Of a DNA stretch of 64,000 nucleotides, positions 11,396 through 22,850 are shown in pieces. Below the pieces are notes generated by a model. The model was not told the DNA's origin and did not search any database. It worked only from the letters and a program-made list of their open reading frames with translations. The translations under genes were made by a program, and so were the position numbers. Location: assembly GCA_016801885.1 (NCBI GenBank), contig CM028884.1, positions 8,328,501-8,392,500 on the forward strand, written 5' to 3'. Origin of the DNA: Toxotes chatareus (lineage: Eukaryota > Chordata > Actinopteri > Toxotidae). How positions within the stretch are numbered: the stretch's first letter is position 1; the number at the start of each line of letters is the position of its first letter.

Positions 11396-11765
11396 GTCAT
11401 CGATTGTAACTGCTTATGACAGTTTACACAGCTTTATATCTGCAGGGAGTGCTCGCTGATCTATCAATTACCAGCAGCCCTTACCGCATGCTAATTGTGC
11501 ATTTTCCCCTCTAATGCATTTGCACTGTTATCTTATAGGCTAATGAAACCAAACAAATCAATAAATATAAATTATACATGCAAAGATGTACTGCTGTGAA
11601 CATAAAGCCTCTAATTAATTGCACTTGATTAATTTATATACTTTAATTATCTCTGCTAGCTGCAGATGGCATAAATATCTGGACAATCTGCTTATTGCTA
11701 TGTCAGTCATAAAACGGCAGACGCAGTGAAACTATTAGGTGAGGCTAGCTTTGTCACTGGAAAAC
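11396..11765. promoter_or_regulatory. Strong CNE-like block, homeodomain-rich
   Basis: One of the densest motif blocks: ATCAGTCATCGATTG near 11393, ATCAATTACCAGC near 11463, CATGCTAATTG near 11488, GGCTAATGAAACC near 11539, CTAATTAATTGCAC near 11611, GATTAATTTAT near 11627, TTTAATTATC near 11642, and an E-box CAGATG at about 11664. No repeat or frame accounts for this texture, which matches vertebrate developmental enhancers. Confidence 0.45.
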
Positions 11766-12180
11766 ACACAGTTGCTGACATAAAAAAAAGCCCTGCCTCT
11801 GAATAATTTAAAGAGAGCAAATTGCCAGACAATGTGGGGGCTTGGGATTGCTGTAATTTCTATGCTGGTTTGTTATGGTGAGTATGTCCATTTTGCATGA
11901 GCAGCGCAAAACTCATCACTACATTTTTAGTTACCTTTATTTATGTCCTTTCCCTAAATGGTTGGCCTGATACATTTAGGCAATTTCTCTGTGCAAATTT
12001 CAGCAAAGCATTTGTGAGTTAAGTGAAACTGAGCGTCAAATAATGAACATTCCTATCTGCCGGTTCTCATATCTGCTGTGTAATACTTCCAACCAGTTTT
12101 TCTGCAGCTAAGTTTCAATTAAGTCACATTAGTGAAAACAAGTCTGGCTTTCTTAATTTTATCCATACTTCCTTCATCAG

Positions 12181-12213
<33 letters not shown>

Positions 12214-13905
12214 ATATGTGTGCTATGAGTTGTGGGTGCTTCTGTTTAAACCCTTTAGTTAATTGGTAAACAGCCTGTTAGCATTGTTAGCATTCTTCAT
12301 TTAAACCAATTGCTGCACAGCCACAAGCTACCGAGCCTGAGCGAAAACAGGGCATCCGTGAGTTTCAAGTCAGTTTAAGGGACACCGTTGAACAATATAT
12401 GTGTCTGGAGTGCAGTTTTTGTATAATGCAGCAAATTCAATGCAACCACACTGAAAAGCAGTGGTATGATACCACAGTGTACTGCAACTAGCAGAAAGTT
12501 AAGTATGAAGCAGAGTTAGCCAAATAACTTGCCTTCCAAAGGTGCATGAGGGGAAAGATAGTGAGGCTTCTGGGGGTTTACATCTTGATGCTGCTAATGA
12601 GGGTGTTTTTAGTATAATTACCCCAACAGGGTGCTTGGCAGTATAATTACCAGAAAGACATTACAGAGGAACATTAGTGTGTCCAGGTACAGTAAATATG
12701 TCGAGATCCAGGGTGACGCGGTCTGCTCTTTTTTTGAAGCTGGATCTTTTTTTCTAAACAAGCTGTTATTTTTCCAACATGTGCCAAACTGCGCCCGAGA
12801 AAATTACAGTTACATTGGATCCTTGAAACAATAACAGATTCCCTGATAATGCTTTACATATAAAAGTTTGAAAATGTGGAACTACAAAATGGCTGCGTGA
12901 GAACATTTAAATTCACAATGTGGTCTGTCCAGTTCTTGGATGTGTGGGGCCCTTTTTTTTTTTTTAAATGCCAGAGTCAAGTGGGAGTCCAAACAATCAA
13001 GATTTTATGGCTGAGACTCAAACTGCAGCAAATCAGCTGCCCACAGTTGAATGTACTTTATGAAGTAAGCGAATACCTGGCAGGGATGTCTAGCACTTTC
13101 GTGCAGGCGACTCCAGACGTATAGTTTAGACCACATAAATGCCGCAATGCCTGTAAAATCACCTGGACTTTTTGGCCTCAACTTCAAACATTGCCTGTAC
13201 ACTCTGTTTACCCTAACAGACCTTTCATGTGGTCAGGCTGTTCAAAAAAATAATCTCATCCCATCACAGCTGAATGTGGGGCATCTGAAATGGGTATGAA
13301 GTTGTTATGTGTACATTACTTGCAGATGCATGTACAGATGTAAGCCCCTTCTTACTGTCCAGTTGAGGTTGTAGTGTTTCATTGTTGTTTACACACAGCT
13401 AACTGAGGATGGACTTGGTAAAAAAAAAAAAAACCTCTGGAAAAAAACAGATCAAACTGCAGATTTCACAGGATGTCTAAAATAAAACTAAAAGTCGTGT
13501 TATAAACAGATAAATCCCATTGACATTTATTATGCATATCCTTTAATTAGAGCTTGAGGTGCTGAAAGTTGATGTGTTAATCTACAGTATAGCTTCCTCT
13601 CATTTGTCTCTCCCTTTGCATCATATGTTGTTTATGTACTTTGTGTCCTTGTGAGCTGTAAAAATCTAGAAATGTCAATGTCCATCCACATTAAATTAAA
13701 CTCTACAACTTTTGCTGTATTTAGTTATTAAATACACTGATTCAAACATAAATCCTCTTTGACCATACATCAACAACCTCAACAAGAAATACACCACAAC
13801 CATATAAACAGAATTTGGGGATAGAAGCACAATTTCTCAGACATCGTGTCTTTACTTTATCTTCCCTCCCCTCCGAGCAGAGACTTTTAATCATCCCGAT
13901 ATGAT
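11766..13905. other. Spacer with a TG microsatellite and homopolymers
   Basis: Outside the TG repeat, a T run ends near 12965 and a 14-base A run lies at 13420-13433. A small motif-rich piece with TTTAATTAGAGC lies near 13541. Open frames at 12631-12834 and 12876-13124 show no family resemblance. Confidence 0.45.
12183..12212 (+). repeat. (TG)15 microsatellite
   Basis: An uninterrupted TG run is followed by CATATGTGTGC. Long alternating TG can adopt Z-DNA, but nothing local suggests a function. Confidence 0.97.
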
Positions 13906-13909
13906 TTAG

Positions 13910-14110
13910 TCAGTTTTAAACAATAATGATCATGGAGGGAGCGTCATTTGGGAGGAGGTAATCAATCAGAGGCTCATTCAGCTTTAATTCATGTAGATGC
14001 ACACCTAATACTCATTACAAAGATGCAATTTCCAGCCAGTCAACGGTAGATTAATGGGGAACCATCTCTCCTAGTGTTTCTTTGCGCAGTGCCATGCCTC
14101 CAGCAGGATA
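13910..14110. promoter_or_regulatory. CNE-like block with PBX-HOX site
   Basis: Contains ATGATCATGG near 13926, ATCAATCA at 13961-13968 preceded by GGTA, CTTTAATTCATG near 13982, and GTAGATTAATGGGG near 14046. Non-repetitive with balanced composition. Confidence 0.4.
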
Positions 14111-14895
14111 GATGACTTTCATACAGACAGAACTGGTCTACAGGCTCATTTATTTAATAGACACACTTATGACAAACTGGTTAGCTGACAACATATTCAT
14201 CAGAGAGCAATCAAAATCCAAATGACACAGAGCAGAGTTTTGCTTTGGTAATTTTATTGTATTGGTTTGACATATTAACAAGATGTGAGTCACAAATGTT
14301 TCCATCTAAAATGTTTCAAAACTGAAAACAATTTGGATGCTGCAACAGAAAATTTTGGTCATTTCTATTTCCTTACATTCATCACTGAATTAATAATTTC
14401 ATCCCAGGATGCTTTAATTAGTTATTAAAAATCACAGACTCCATATCGGTCAGGGAATATATGTGTTGTGGAGAAAGAGCTCACGATGATTCTCTTTGAT
14501 AAAGACGATTTATTCAGTGTATTTTACTTTAATATATAGAAAATATTTTGCTGAGATTGTGAGAACTTCACTCATTTCAAAATGATATTGAATATTGAAA
14601 TGAAGTTCTTAACATTTATAATACAGAGTCTGTTTTGTAAAATCTTATTTCTTTGTTTTATAAAATCATATTTTGTAAAACATGCTCGAGTTCTCTACAG
14701 TTATTTAAAAAATGGTTTCAACTCATTTTGTGTATCCAGCATATTGAATTTTTTTTTCTAAATTTTATTTCATTATGGAATAAAACACAACTGTTTATGA
14801 TTCAGGTCATAAATCAAGAATTATGGATTGACAACTTGCCCAAGATATTAGGTTAACTAGACAGAAGTATTTAAGGACCATTCATAACAAAACGT
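14111..14895. other. AT-rich spacer, nothing seen
   Basis: AT-rich with T runs. The Phe/Leu-rich open frame over 14653-14856 is a low-complexity artefact of the T-rich strand. Confidence 0.55.
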
Positions 14896-14898
14896 GAA

Positions 14899-14963
14899 TG
14901 TGTGTGTGTGTGTGTGTGTGTATGGGTGAGCGTGTGTGGGCATATGTGCATGTGTGTGTGTGT
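14899..14963 (+). repeat. Compound TG repeat
   Basis: A TG run (14899-14921), then degenerate GTGAGCGTGTGTGGGCATATG, then a second TG run to about 14962. Confidence 0.93.
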
Positions 14964-15036
14964 GACTCCACTGAGCTACGTGTCTCTTTGGCAAAGCTGC
15001 CAAACACAGACAGTCACACAAGTTTACACAAATTAC

Positions 15037-15057
15037 AAAAAAAAAAAAAAAAAAAAA
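15037..15057 (+). repeat. Poly-A run (21 A)
   Basis: 21 consecutive A residues. I see no retroelement body immediately upstream, so the origin is unclear. Confidence 0.95.
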
Positions 15058-15775
15058 CCTCTTTACAATTACTTCTAGCAAGTAAAGATTTTGGTTTGAA
15101 TATGACAAGATTTTAAACCATTTTTTAAATGTAATAAAACATCAAACTGCTCTGAGTAAATGTTTTCTTTTTCTTTCTTTTTTTTTTTTTCCCCTGTGAA
15201 ATGCAGCAACGTGTCTTCCCAGAAACAGTGTGGTTACTTAAGGTCATCCACAGACACTGATGCCACTGCTTTCATCAAAATAGTTCACTGAAATCTTATT
15301 TGATCAATTGCTTTATATTTATTTTGTTACATGTGTATAACACACACACACAAAAAACAAATAAATAAATTTCCCTGTTTTTTTTTCTGTTTAATCTTAT
15401 GCCTACACAAACTCATGAAAATAATTTATATTTACAACATGTCTCTTAATAAGAGTCCTAATAAGTAGATACAAATGTGCTCTGGGATTTTCCTTAAATC
15501 CAAAACCTTAAACCTTAATTAAATAAAAATGAGTACACTATCACACTGATTGGAAAAATTAGTTAATCAGGCTGAAAATTACAATACACTCCCCTCGAGT
15601 ATATTACACACTTTCGGCATCATTTTAAAACATGATTTTCCATTTCCTGTGTCTGTCAGAGAGTGAAAGAGACGGAAAGAAAGAGCAAGATCAACAGTGT
15701 GAGAACCATCTACCAGCCCAGAAAATCTATGAATTGTGAAATTGAATAGACACTTGTTGGCTGAAATTGTCATTT
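15058..15775. other. AT-rich spacer with poly-T and CA fragments
   Basis: A T run of about 13 lies at 15178-15190, a short CA run at about 15342-15350, and a GA-rich patch at 15660-15690. Nothing else is recognised. Confidence 0.5.
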
Positions 15776-16235
15776 TCCTGCTGCGGCTTTGATTTCCCTC
15801 GTATCTGCCGGAGCTGGTGGCACGGCTTGGGGGGGGGGGGGATTACAGCATGGGGAGAGGCTGTCCTGAAGAGCTCCAGGTGGCTGGAGATGAGTGTGCT
15901 GGAGCTGAGTCTGCCCTGGGCTATGTCACTGGCTGTGGGTTGGACCAGCATCCCTGCCCATGGCCCTCCCCTTCCTTTTGCCTATATCCTCCTTCTCCCT
16001 CAGCAGGCCCAGCCATCCATCCTGCGTTAATTGGGTTTGGTGCTAGAATCCTCCTCTCCCGGCACACACTCACGTCCAGCCACCAGCCGTAAAGACAAGC
16101 ATGTTTAGCGCAACAATTATGATAATTGCTGCAGAGCACTCAGCTAAGGGAATAAGCAAATCTGATTAAGGGCCCTTCTGCATGATCAAATATTAATCTG
16201 ATGTGTCTTCACTCTGACCTGGCTTGGAACATAAG
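15776..16235. promoter_or_regulatory. CNE-like block containing a homeodomain palindrome
   Basis: The GC-richer first half (15776-16080) includes a 13-G run at 15829-15841. The second half has the perfect palindrome CAATTATGATAATTG at 16114-16128, GAATAAGCAAATCTGATTAAGG near 16150 in two pieces, and AAATATTAATCTGATG near 16187. Overlapping open frames in the GC-rich half have no domain. Confidence 0.35.
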
Positions 16236-16545
16236 AAGCTCTTATGGTCTTATGCATTAACAGATTTGCACAGGCTGAACTCATAGCAACTAATAATATT
16301 GGACGTGCAAGTCAGAGCGCTAAAGAAATCTTCTGGGAGCAGAATCCACTTACAATAAAACTAAATAAAAATAGCAAGGATAATAATCAGACTAAGCTTT
16401 ATGACGACTCAATTACTTCTAATTACTAATGACAGTAAACACCAATTAGGACAAAATTCTCAGAACCACCTGTTGGACTGGACTGGATACAACAAGCCAG
16501 TCTAAATCTTTTACTGAGCTTTGTTTCTGCTATATGTAACCAGCC
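16236..16545. other. Possible CNE extension
   Basis: AT-rich but word-rich sequence, including ACTCAATTACTTCTAATTACTAATGAC split over 16406-16432. It could be a continuation of the preceding block or spacer. Confidence 0.3.
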
Positions 16546-16647
16546 AAACACACACACACACAAACCCACCCACACACACACACACACACACAGCTCCACC
16601 TGCATCATTAGAAAACATATATACATTTTTTTTTTTTTTTTTTTTTT
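16546..16647 (+). repeat. Compound CA repeat and poly-T run
   Basis: A CA run (16547-16562) and a CA run after AACCCACC (16570-16592) are separated by a short interruption. A run of 22 T follows at 16626-16647. Confidence 0.95.
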
Positions 16648-17185
16648 ACATAGACAGATAGATAGTTTGTCCATTTCTTAAATGAATTCCTTCAAAATAA
16701 CTACTCTAAGAAACAATGAGCCTTGGGTTGAAAATAAGTTTTGTTTTTATAAATTATCCAAATGAATTAAATGTGTAATTACCCCAGGTATGTTTACACA
16801 TACCACTCCACTGTTTTAATGTTTTACAGCTGCATATTTTAAGGATTAGAATATAGTTAGAGTTAATTGTGGCAAATTAAATGTATAAAATGAGATCATA
16901 GTGTGACAGTGACTAACACTAACTAAAACTAATAAAATTCCTCATTGAAGTGAGTTTGTCACCGTAGCTAGTTACTGTTCCTCCAGGAGGCTGCTTTTTT
17001 AAAAACGGGGCCTGGAAAAACCTGTAAAAAAATTCTGCCTAAAGTGTGTAAGTTTGCCAGAAGGCTGTAGTTTGTCACTGTCTGACAAAAAGTGTTTATA
17101 CGTTCTGTACCACGAAGATGATCAGAGGGTGTTAGCAAATTCAAGAATTACTTTAAAAAATAAAATAAAATATTTTGAAAATTAT
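16648..17185. other. AT-rich spacer
   Basis: No motif cluster. Short A/T homopolymers lie near 17155-17195. Confidence 0.5.
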
Positions 17186-17189
17186 TTTT

Positions 17190-17560
17190 TTTTAAATTAC
17201 CAAGATCCAACTTCATACATCAATAAACAGATCACTGGTTCAGCACCATCCATGACGCCCACTGGGCTCATCAATTTTATCTTTCCTACCTACAGTACTG
17301 AGCAAATAATAAACAAGATAGCAACTGGCAGTTTAAAGGAGATTAAAATGATATTAAATCAACACAAATACCCAGCATTTAACAACACAAAACAGCTTGT
17401 GAGAATCATTGGATTATGAATCTGGATTACATCTCCGTGCCCTCATTGCTGAGAGACTGGGCCTACGGGAAGGGGGAGGGGTTGGGGGGACTCCAGATGA
17501 CCTAATCTACTTACAAAGCATATTTAACTCACTATGATTTATAAATAAGATAAGGCTTAT
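17190..17560. promoter_or_regulatory. CNE-like block with canonical G-quadruplex motif
   Basis: A non-repetitive block contains ATGACGCCCACTGGGC near 17253 and CATGATTTATAAATAAG-like words near 17533. On the plus strand four G runs at 17467-17469, 17472-17476, 17478-17481 and 17484-17489 have loops of only 2, 1 and 2 nt, a canonical quadruplex pattern. The plus open frame over 17054-17419 has no recognised domain. Confidence 0.33.
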
Positions 17561-18430
17561 TGCAAGGTCAAATCTTAATTCAAAACATATTGTTTACTCT
17601 GTTGGGCATTAGAGCAACAGATGTCTCTGCCGCCCGCTGCCCCCCAATAAATACATTTCAGTATGAAAATAAAACAGTGGAACTGTGAGATAGTGCAGCA
17701 TGTGTAATGAGCAAGGGATGTGCAAGTGAATAATGTAAACCACAGGTCAGACCAAACAACATGAAGACATACAGTACAGTACAAGGATGCAGTGCAAAGC
17801 TGTACACAGGACCAGTGATGGGCAATTTTCAGAACACAGTGTGAGTGCTGTAAAATCAAAACGTTAAACTTTATATCATAAACTGATATGTGGATTTCTA
17901 ACTAGATTCTAATTAGATTTCTAAAACTTTATGACCAAGAATAGTAAAAGCTAACACGGTGCTTAATGAAACTTCATGAATGGACGTTTACCAGCACCGG
18001 ATCCTGGAGATTCATCATGCTCTCTGAGTTGAGATCTTGAGAGAATGGTTTTGAAGAATGTGAGTCTTTGAATAACAAAACTGAATTTCTTTTTTTTTTT
18101 TATCACTGACTCTCTAAAGTAATACATAGTGATTCACAGATGCCTGATGCATTTAATTTAGAGCACTGTTCTGTAAAACAACGGCTGTTTGTGAGAATGA
18201 TCCTTATTGACTAATATGAGACTGACCCAGATGCTTTGCGCATGAATAAAAACACACTCCCTCCTAACTTGACGGTAACTGCACAGAAATACCAAACAAT
18301 GATAACAGTGGAAGGCAAAAAACTAAATAAAAATTACAGGTATACTCAATACAGTTCTTAAATATGTAGGAGCAGTGGGCACACGTAGTGAAACAGCCTG
18401 TAACAACTACTTGTAAGATTACTGTAAGAT
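17561..18430. other. Spacer, nothing certain
   Basis: AT-rich, with a tandem TTCTAACTAGA/TTCTAATTAGA pair near 17896-17918 and a T run at 18090-18101. A 10-mer TGTAAGATTA repeats at 18412 and 18423. Confidence 0.45.
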
Positions 18431-18435
18431 TATCC

Positions 18436-18545
18436 CCAAAAACCTTACATGGACACACGTCTTTTGCTGTGGGGGACACCAGAGCAATCTAAGGAACCTC
18501 ACACATACATGAGGAGAAAACTCCACACAGAAAGGAGAAGAATAT
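18436..18545 (-). mobile_element. Decayed tRNA-derived SINE fragment
   Basis: Read on the minus strand, this piece carries TTTCTGTGTGGAGTTT, then CTCCTCATGTATGTGTGAGGTTCC, then CTGGTGTCCCCCACAG. That order matches the body of a widespread fish SINE ('tttctgtgtggagtttgcatgttctcc...ctccggtttcctcccacag', recalled from general knowledge). The tRNA-like head is missing or unrecognisable. A second relic of the same family lies at 41.7-41.9 kb in the same orientation. Confidence 0.55.
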
Positions 18546-19505
18546 ATTTATATAAATAAGAAAAAGTGTACTGACAGACCCATTAAAAAAAATTAAATAA
18601 AAACAATGTCACTTTTTGTGGTAACACCTGTGTCTTAAAACTGAGGGACTGGAATGAAAAGTAAATAATCACAATGTTGTTATTTTTTTGTTTGTTTTTC
18701 CATTTGTATCTATTACATGTGGGAACAATATTTACAGTAGATGTTGAGATGAGCTGCACTCATCCTATTCTCTGCTGTGGCAGCAGCAAGTAGTGACAGC
18801 AGTGACTGGCGTTGCTTGATCTGTTCAACTACTGCAACAGTAACCAAAATACAGACAGAGCAACCAGCGCAACACAACCAAACAATTCGCAAAACATAAC
18901 ACACACTGAGAAAGTAACTATTGCAAGTTGCAGAATTCATTCAGAGTGATAACACTGGGATCCCTCGAGTAGAATTTACTTTTATATTGGTGATTATTTA
19001 TTTAACATTCAGATGAAAATACTGATAAGCTTCAGATTAAAATAGTGTATTGGAAAACCTCAGTTCCAGTCAACAGTTTAATCATTGCTCTACAGCATCA
19101 GTGCTCATGCCCAGACGTAATTCGACTGCAAGTAACCATAGTAACAAAACTGATGCTTTACACTATGTTAATGGTTAAACTCACTTACAATTAAACAAAC
19201 ACAGTTTAGCCAGTGATGACATTAGCAAGTGAACACGGATGGCTATATTCTGGGTTTTTTTTCTTGTTTTCTATTTTGACTGATGATGGTTTATGTGTGA
19301 TAATGTATTAATGTAGTCTCTTCTTTGCCTCTGCCTGCCTGTTATTGCTTATATAGAGGCATACACAAATGTAATATATATGTAATGTATATATAATAAT
19401 ACTGTGTAAATATAAATCATGACAATTAAAAGAATAGGGATATTTAGTCATTATTATGTCTCTTTTTTTGATGGAGAAATACTTTTAAAAATAATGAAGT
19501 GACAC
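18546..19505. other. AT-rich spacer, nothing seen
   Basis: No motif cluster or repeat family. An AT-only patch of TATATA words lies at about 19370-19400. Confidence 0.55.
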
Positions 19506-19509
19506 AAAA

Positions 19510-20065
19510 ATAGAGGAGTGAGCTCATGTTTGGCCAGAGGAAAACAGTGTTATTCTTCTCCTGTGAGGAGAGCAGGCCCTACTACTGTCAGCCTGCGGTC
19601 ATTCCACAGCCCAATCTAAACACTGAAATGGGAGAGGAGATTGAGTATTTTCATGGCACGCTGCATTGCACCCTGACGCCACAGACTGACCAGTGTTAGA
19701 GTGACCACAGCTCATCTGCCTGCATTGGAAGAAGGTCAGTAATCCTTCCTCAACGCCCTGGGAAGAGTGACAGCTCCGAGCCAGACTATACCTTCTGAAC
19801 CACGTGTGAGCATATGTGAACAGAGGAGTGCTTCTTTCTGCTATATACGTATCTCTCTTGTTCTGTCCTCTTACACAATTGGATTATAGCAGTACCCCTC
19901 TAATTCTGAACAGTTCCTTAAGATTTAATATGCCACTGGAATTTGATATATGACTTAATTTAGATGGAAACCTCATGACATGCGGCTTGTGACCGCCTGC
20001 TGAAACTCTCATTAACTCTTTGTGAGCATATTAATGCTTTTGGACTTGTAGGTGGATGAAGACTT
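19510..20065. promoter_or_regulatory. Two possible CNE-like pieces
   Basis: 19510-19790 is GC-balanced and non-repetitive with CCTGACGCCACAGAC near 19673. 19890-20060 contains CCTCTAATTCTG, CTTAATTTAGATGG and CATATTAATGC. No reading frame was found. Confidence 0.28.
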
Positions 20066-20925
20066 GTCAAGCTGTATTAAATTTTATTTAACAGCTATCA
20101 TCATAGTCATCATCATAAGTAAATTACCACTAACAAAAATGAAATGTAAATAATTGTTTGAGAGTAACAAATTGTAAGTCTAAAGGAAGATTACTTTGCT
20201 ATATTCTGATGTAAAATAAATGCTGATAAAAAGGTTGTTAAACCTTGGCAGATAATCAGCCAATAAATGTTCGAGACACTGACAAAACTGATTCCTCAAT
20301 TTCTATTTTCTTTGAATAACTGTTTCGTAATGCTGTGTCAATATAGCTGAAAAATGTCAAAAACCAGCAGAACAACAGCATCATATTATCATTTAAGCAT
20401 ATTTCAAATGCATACATAGTTTCATCATTTGAGCAGGATTTTAAAAAAATGTACACTCGATCATATGTTGTTAAAGAAAGCAGTTTTCTTTTGCTGAATT
20501 TCAAATGAGCAACTTCAGCAAAACATTACTGCATGGCTGTATCCAAGTTTATTTCATAAACAATCTCCTTGCCTGAATTTCCTTATAGTTCTCTGTTGAA
20601 TATTTTTAATACAATTAATATAAAATATTAGCTTCTGAAACAGAGTGCTGATACTTTCTAATTGTGACAGTGTGTATACACTACATGCTAACAATAATGT
20701 GTCATGCATTCATTTCTGCTATGAGTGTTTTTTCTTCATAGACGTGTAACTTTTAGGATTGAGCAAGAACAACTTGAGGGTTAACCGTTTACTTATTTTA
20801 AAAGTGAAAACATGGCTTTACGAGTGGAATAATATTTAAACTGCACTTCTAGCCACTTTATTAATAATATCACAATTATTAATATGTAATTTTGTAATCA
20901 GTGGAGGTGTTCTGCTACAAGTGGC
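20066..20925. other. AT-rich spacer, nothing seen
   Basis: Strongly AT-rich with stop codons in all frames except short runs. No repeat family recognised. Confidence 0.55.
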
Positions 20926-20927
20926 TG

Positions 20928-21145
20928 AGGTTTATTTCCACTTTGGTGCACACAGAGCCTGGGCAGGTGCACGTAGCCCACCGTGGGGTATCAGGTATCC
21001 CCTTGGCCTAGGCCTCTCCCATTTGTCATGGTGAATGAGTGGTCTGCCTGACTGCACTTTCTCATTCCATTTCCTCCCAGGTTGCGCTGAGGCCCTACCA
21101 CCCACTGTACGCTGTCATTTCTTTAACCCCTTTTCCATTCACATG
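20928..21145. promoter_or_regulatory. GC-balanced CNE-like piece
   Basis: Abruptly GC-richer than the flanks, with GTGCACGTAGCCCACC near 20967 and GGTATCAGGTATCCCC near 20987, which repeats GTATC. No repeat family was found. Confidence 0.25.
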
Positions 21146-21199
21146 AAGTGTGGGCAATAATGCTCTCTCACATTCCTCCTTTCAATAGCTTACACGCTA

Positions 21200-21300
21200 C
21201 GGTCCCCCACCTCTACTACCACCCCCCCACCCCTCTGCCTCACCACACTCCCCACCCCTCCCCTCTACACACACATGAACACACACCTCTCTTCTCCTGG
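21200..21300 (+). repeat. C-rich/CCA-rich low-complexity tract
   Basis: The plus strand is almost free of G, with C runs of 4-7 at about 21203, 21222, 21230, 21250, 21255 and 21260. The minus strand is therefore G-rich and could form relaxed quadruplexes. The overlapping Pro/His-rich open frame is an artefact. Confidence 0.8.
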
Positions 21301-22730
21301 TCAGCCTACACCTCCCCTAATGGTGTGAAAAGCAAATGTTATACATTTGACATGTCACAGGTGTTCTGCAAAAACACATGGACTTGCAGATAATATTTAT
21401 AACAGTAATGATTAAAAGTACTCCGTAAAAGTTATAAAGGGAGAAGAATAATTAAAATAAGTATATTTAGCTATGGCATCAACATAATCTATTTCTTCAA
21501 TTTGAGACAACATGACCCTGGCAGATGCTCATAAGTTTAATAATTAACCTCTTTACAAGAAATCCAGCATGCTCTCTCCTCTCCCTCTCCTCTCAGTCCA
21601 CTTATGAAGAAAGATGTTAGTGCTGCTCTTACTTACATCCATAATGCCTCCCACCATCCATGCTAGCTGTGATATTTGGCCCAGCCATCCTACCCACCAT
21701 GTTCCACAGCAGTAAAAGCCCCAGCACTGAGCCCACCGGCACCCTCTCTGCGACTGTAAGAGGCAACTGGAATGGAAAACATTGTCTGTTCCTACTCAAC
21801 GAGGGGAAAAAAGAGCTAGAGCACAAGTAAGGGTAATTGCAGAACACCCCAAGCTCATCCTATAAAGAAACTTTGCTTCTTTTCCTTTTTTTTCTTGCAA
21901 AAAGAAAACCAGGAAATGTCCACTTATTTCAACAAACATTTGCCTCAACTCAGGAACTAAGCCGTACTCTTTTTTTTCTTTTTAAAGTGTGCAGTGCATG
22001 TCTGTGGGAGATCACAAGAGCATATGTTGCCTAGCTCCACTGTAGATGCAGTGTGAAGAGACTGCAGCACCATCTGCTGGGAAAAAAAGGGAGCCAAAGA
22101 AATGAAAGAAAGAGGAGCAGGGAGAGAAAGTTTGAGAGAAGTTGGCAGAAAGATGGGTCCAGTGTGAGTGCTTCAGGTCCCGTAATCACCTGGGTCATTC
22201 ATTCTATATGTATTAATGGTACTGTTTGGCACTTTGGATAAAGACACCTAAATGATTGAATAAGGAAGACCCACACAGCGGGAATGAGCACTCTATATCA
22301 GCATCATAATTCAACTTCAAAATCACAAATCACTGACTTGCAAAGGTAAAAGTTCATGGAGGCCTCTTCCTCACATTACATTCATAACTCTGACCACGAG
22401 ACATATAAACAACCTTTTTCGTTCTTGCCCTCATTTCCTTCAGTGGATCCCTTGGACAACTAATAACGAGTTAATCAGCTTGATTGCACATTCATCACTG
22501 TGATCTGTTTCTTTTTTTTTCAGCTGACGAGGGGAAGCGTGTTTTACTTGGGAAATGAAATATTTAGTGACCTGTTCCTTTTGCCCTTACACTGGAAACA
22601 GAGGCCCTACAGCTGAGTAAACAGCAGGGCTGCAAGTGGACAGGTAACGACCAGCACCCGCTCTCCACAGCACTGACCAATAAAACCATTGTTACCCTGG
22701 ACACAGGGTTCACAGTTAAAAATGAAAATA
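21301..22730. other. Spacer with scattered motif-rich words
   Basis: Pyrimidine-rich patches lie at 21573-21600 and T runs at 21884 and 21970. A motif-rich piece with AACGAGTTAATCAGCTTGATTG lies around 22464-22487 in two parts. Open frames here look random. Confidence 0.42.
22067..22080 (-). promoter_or_regulatory. CTCF-like core, one mismatch
   Basis: On the minus strand CCAGCAGATGGTGC matches the CTCF core consensus CCASYAGRKGGCRS at 13 of 14 positions (T for C at position 12). About half such a match is expected by chance in a window this size, so alone it is weak. Confidence 0.3.
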
Positions 22731-22732
22731 TG

Positions 22733-22850
22733 GCTTCAAGCCAAAAAAAAAAAAAAAAAAAAAAAAGTCACAGAGAAGACAGAAATTGTTGTCTTCTCTG
22801 CTCTCTGATTATTAAAGTATGAAGAATTAAGATTAAGATTAAGATTAAAC
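22733..22850 (+). repeat. Poly-A run with flanking palindromes and a hexamer repeat
   Basis: In order: an odd palindrome TGGCTTCAAGCCA ending at the A run, 24 A residues (22743-22766), a perfect 11-bp inverted repeat (CAGAGAAGACA at 22771-22781 and its complement at 22790-22800, 8-nt loop), then about four copies of ATTAAG (22826-22848). The arrangement resembles the tail of a retroposed element, but no body is recognisable upstream. Confidence 0.8.

Noticed and set aside
17054..17419. 121-codon plus-strand open frame over a CNE-like block
   Set aside because: No family resemblance. A-rich DNA gives Lys/Asn/Ile-rich translation without codon structure.
22735..22800. Hairpin next to poly-A, resembling a bacterial-type terminator
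   Set aside because: The sequence context is vertebrate, the A run precedes the hairpin, and no transcription unit ends there.
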